From Bacteroidaceae bacterium (GTDB lineage Bacteria; Bacteroidota; Bacteroidia; Bacteroidales; Bacteroidaceae), in the NCBI GenBank assembly GCA_017516885.1, contig JAFXAR010000068.1, positions 1-38,288 on the forward strand: a DNA stretch of 38,288 bases, in the 5' to 3' direction. Below, piece by piece: positions 37,088 to 38,288 of this stretch. Positions within the stretch are counted from its first letter, which is position 1. Every line of letters begins with the position of its first letter. The translations under genes and the position numbers were made by a program. Below the pieces are notes generated by a model. That model saw only the letters and a list, made by a program, of their open reading frames with translations. It was not told the DNA's origin and made no database searches.

Positions 37088-37987
37088 ATGAGAAAGATAA
37101 GAGCAGCCATCGTTGGTTATGGCAATATTGGAAAATATACTTTGCAGGCGCTTAATGCAGCTCCTGACTTTGAAGTTGCAGGCATTGTACGCCGTTCAGG
37201 TTCAGAAAACCTTCCGGCAGAGCTTGAAGGCTACAATGTAGTTAAGGATATTCGCGAACTTGGCGAAGTTGATGTGGCAATTCTTTCAACTCCCACCCGC
37301 AGTGTGGAAAAATATGCAAAGGACATTCTTGCGCTTGGAATAAATACAGTTGACAGCTTTGACATCCACTCAAAGATTCTTGATTTGAGGCGCTCGCTCA
37401 GCGAGAGCGCCGAGGCCGGGAACGCCGTTTCTATTATATCGGCAGGCTGGGACCCGGGAAGCGACTCTGTTGTGCGCACTCTGCTTGAGGCAATAGCGCC
37501 CAAAGGTATCACATACACCAATTTCGGTCCAGGCATGAGTATGGGCCATACTGTTGCTGTGAAGGCAATAGAGGGTGTTAAGGCAGCACTTTCAATGACT
37601 ATCCCTGTGGGTACAGGCATACACCGCCGAATGGTGTACATTGAACTTGAAGAGGGATTTGATTTTGGGCAGGTAGCTGCGGCGATTAAAGCCGACCCTT
37701 ATTTTGTAAACGATGAAACGCACGTTACTTTAGTGCCTTCTGTTGACGCTCTGCTTGACATGGGTCACGGAGTAAACCTTACACGCAAGGGAGTTTCTGG
37801 CACAACGCAGAACCAGCTGTTTGAGTTCTCAATGAGAATAAACAACCCGGCGCTTACCGCTCAGGTGCTTGTTTGCTGCGCGCGTGCTACAATGCGCCAG
37901 CGCCCCGGTTGCTATACAATGATAGAGATTCCGATAATAGACCTTCTCTACGGCGACAGGGAGCAGCATATTGCTCATCTGGTATAG
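37088..37987 (+). CDS. ddh: meso-Diaminopimelate D-dehydrogenase
   Basis: A 299-residue NADPH-dependent enzyme that makes meso-diaminopimelate from tetrahydrodipicolinate in one step, feeding lysine and peptidoglycan synthesis. The dinucleotide-binding start is [13 protein letters not shown] (GxGxxG variant at 10-15). Family landmarks are [16 protein letters not shown] (about 61-76), NTVDSFDIH (about 85-93), [13 protein letters not shown] (about 117-129), [16 protein letters not shown] (about 145-160) and a C-terminal block ending [18 protein letters not shown]. Length fits the Bacteroidetes form. It is transcribed alone and followed by a strong terminator. Confidence 0.95.
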   Translation: MRKIRAAIVGYGNIGKYTLQALNAAPDFEVAGIVRRSGSENLPAELEGYNVVKDIRELGEVDVAILSTPTRSVEKYAKDILALGINTVDSFDIHSKILDLRRSLSESAEAGNAVSIISAGWDPGSDSVVRTLLEAIAPKGITYTNFGPGMSMGHTVAVKAIEGVKAALSMTIPVGTGIHRRMVYIELEEGFDFGQVAAAIKADPYFVNDETHVTLVPSVDALLDMGHGVNLTRKGVSGTTQNQLFEFSMRINNPALTAQVLVCCARATMRQRPGCYTMIEIPIIDLLYGDREQHIAHLV

Positions 37988-38043
37988 CGCGAGGCTTGAT
38001 AATGCGTTAGGCGTTTTTTATGCAAATTTTTAAGCAAGACGTT

Positions 38044-38090
38044 AAAAAGCAGGAATGAACCGCTTGCATGCAGTTCATTTCTGCTTTTTT
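38044..38090 (+). terminator. Terminator after ddh
   Basis: AAAAAGCAGGAATGAAC (38044-38060) pairs with GTTCATTTCTGCTTTTT (38073-38089) with a single mismatch, around a 12-base loop, and T continues to 38090. A-rich and U-rich feet make it usable in both directions. It lies 56 bases after the ddh stop. Confidence 0.8.
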
Positions 38091-38288
38091 GTATTTTTGC
38101 CATAACGGCAAAGATGGGCTCAGTAGAAATTTACTGTGTGTAACGCAATTTTGGTATAATAGAATTATTCGTTTTACCCTTAATCTGTTGTCGTTTATTC
38201 TCCTGTTTTCGTTCTATCACATACTTTTCATGACTGAAAAGATACTGTGTTAAAATCCAAAGAAAAATCAATATATTTTCTAACTTTG
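38091..38288. other. AT-rich non-coding stretch at the window end
   Basis: No convincing gene is seen. TATTTTTG (38092-38099) and TAACTTTG (38281-38288, the last eight bases) both match the -7 consensus on the plus strand, neither with a clear TTTG -33 element. A plus-strand gene probably begins just outside the window. A 61-codon open frame starting inside the ddh terminator (38068) is not believable as a gene. Confidence 0.4.

Noticed and set aside
38068..38253. 61-codon hydrophobic frame at the window end
   Set aside because: It starts inside the ddh terminator and the hydrophobic stretch reflects T-rich DNA; no promoter or homology clue.

Overview
The window comes from a Bacteroidota chromosome, most likely a host-associated member of the Bacteroidales. 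The evidence is a complete SprA (the outer-membrane translocon of the type 9 secretion system), two glycosidases ending in type 9 sorting domains, an alpha-L-fucosidase, a DUF4491 gene, a diaminopimelate dehydrogenase, and repeated use of the Bacteroides-type promoter (-33 TTTG, -7 TAnnTTTG). Genus cannot be fixed by eye. There are no rRNA or tRNA genes, CRISPR arrays, transposases or SusC/SusD pairs.

Layout. Positions 1-10.6 kb hold a minus-strand run: ABC exporter, ruvA, sprA, an L,D-transpeptidase, and a broken N-terminal scrap resembling a HigA-type antitoxin. At 10.7-13.6 kb on the plus strand is a secreted transglutaminase-like protein followed by a 51-codon frame. At 13.7-18.3 kb (minus) a 1454-residue secreted sialidase is followed by a 57-residue small protein. 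At 18.5-21.7 kb (minus) lie an alpha-L-fucosidase, cutC and an 8-TM protein made of two tandem 4-TM halves. At 21.7-24.3 kb (minus) is an AT-rich DpnII/MboI-like restriction cassette: Dam-type methylase, GATC endonuclease and DpnA-like methylase. At 24.4-31.6 kb are DUF4491 (+), an M23 peptidase (-), a 1420-residue GH2 beta-galactosidase (+) and a SEL1-repeat membrane protein (+). At 31.6-34.5 kb (minus) are NUDIX, HIT, greA and a thioredoxin-fold lipoprotein without CXXC. At 34.7-38 kb (plus) are pnp and ddh.

How the genes fit together. Sialidase, fucosidase and beta-galactosidase would remove sialic acid, fucose and galactose from mucin-type host glycans. Sialidase and beta-galactosidase end in sorting-domain-like tails, so SprA may export them. 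L,D-transpeptidase, M23 peptidase and Ddh concern peptidoglycan; GreA and PNPase concern RNA.

The most striking observation is genomic. Reading the whole window, I found no GATC at all, where about 150 would be expected at even base composition. The same window encodes a GATC-type restriction system. The depletion covers core genes (sprA, ruvA, greA, pnp), which suggests long-lasting selection by GATC restriction across the genome. Also notable are long, nearly loopless perfect palindromes at gene ends, a pseudoknot-ordered pair of inverted repeats at 18425-18501, a hairpin in the greA leader, and a predicted leaderless start for the Dam-type methylase.
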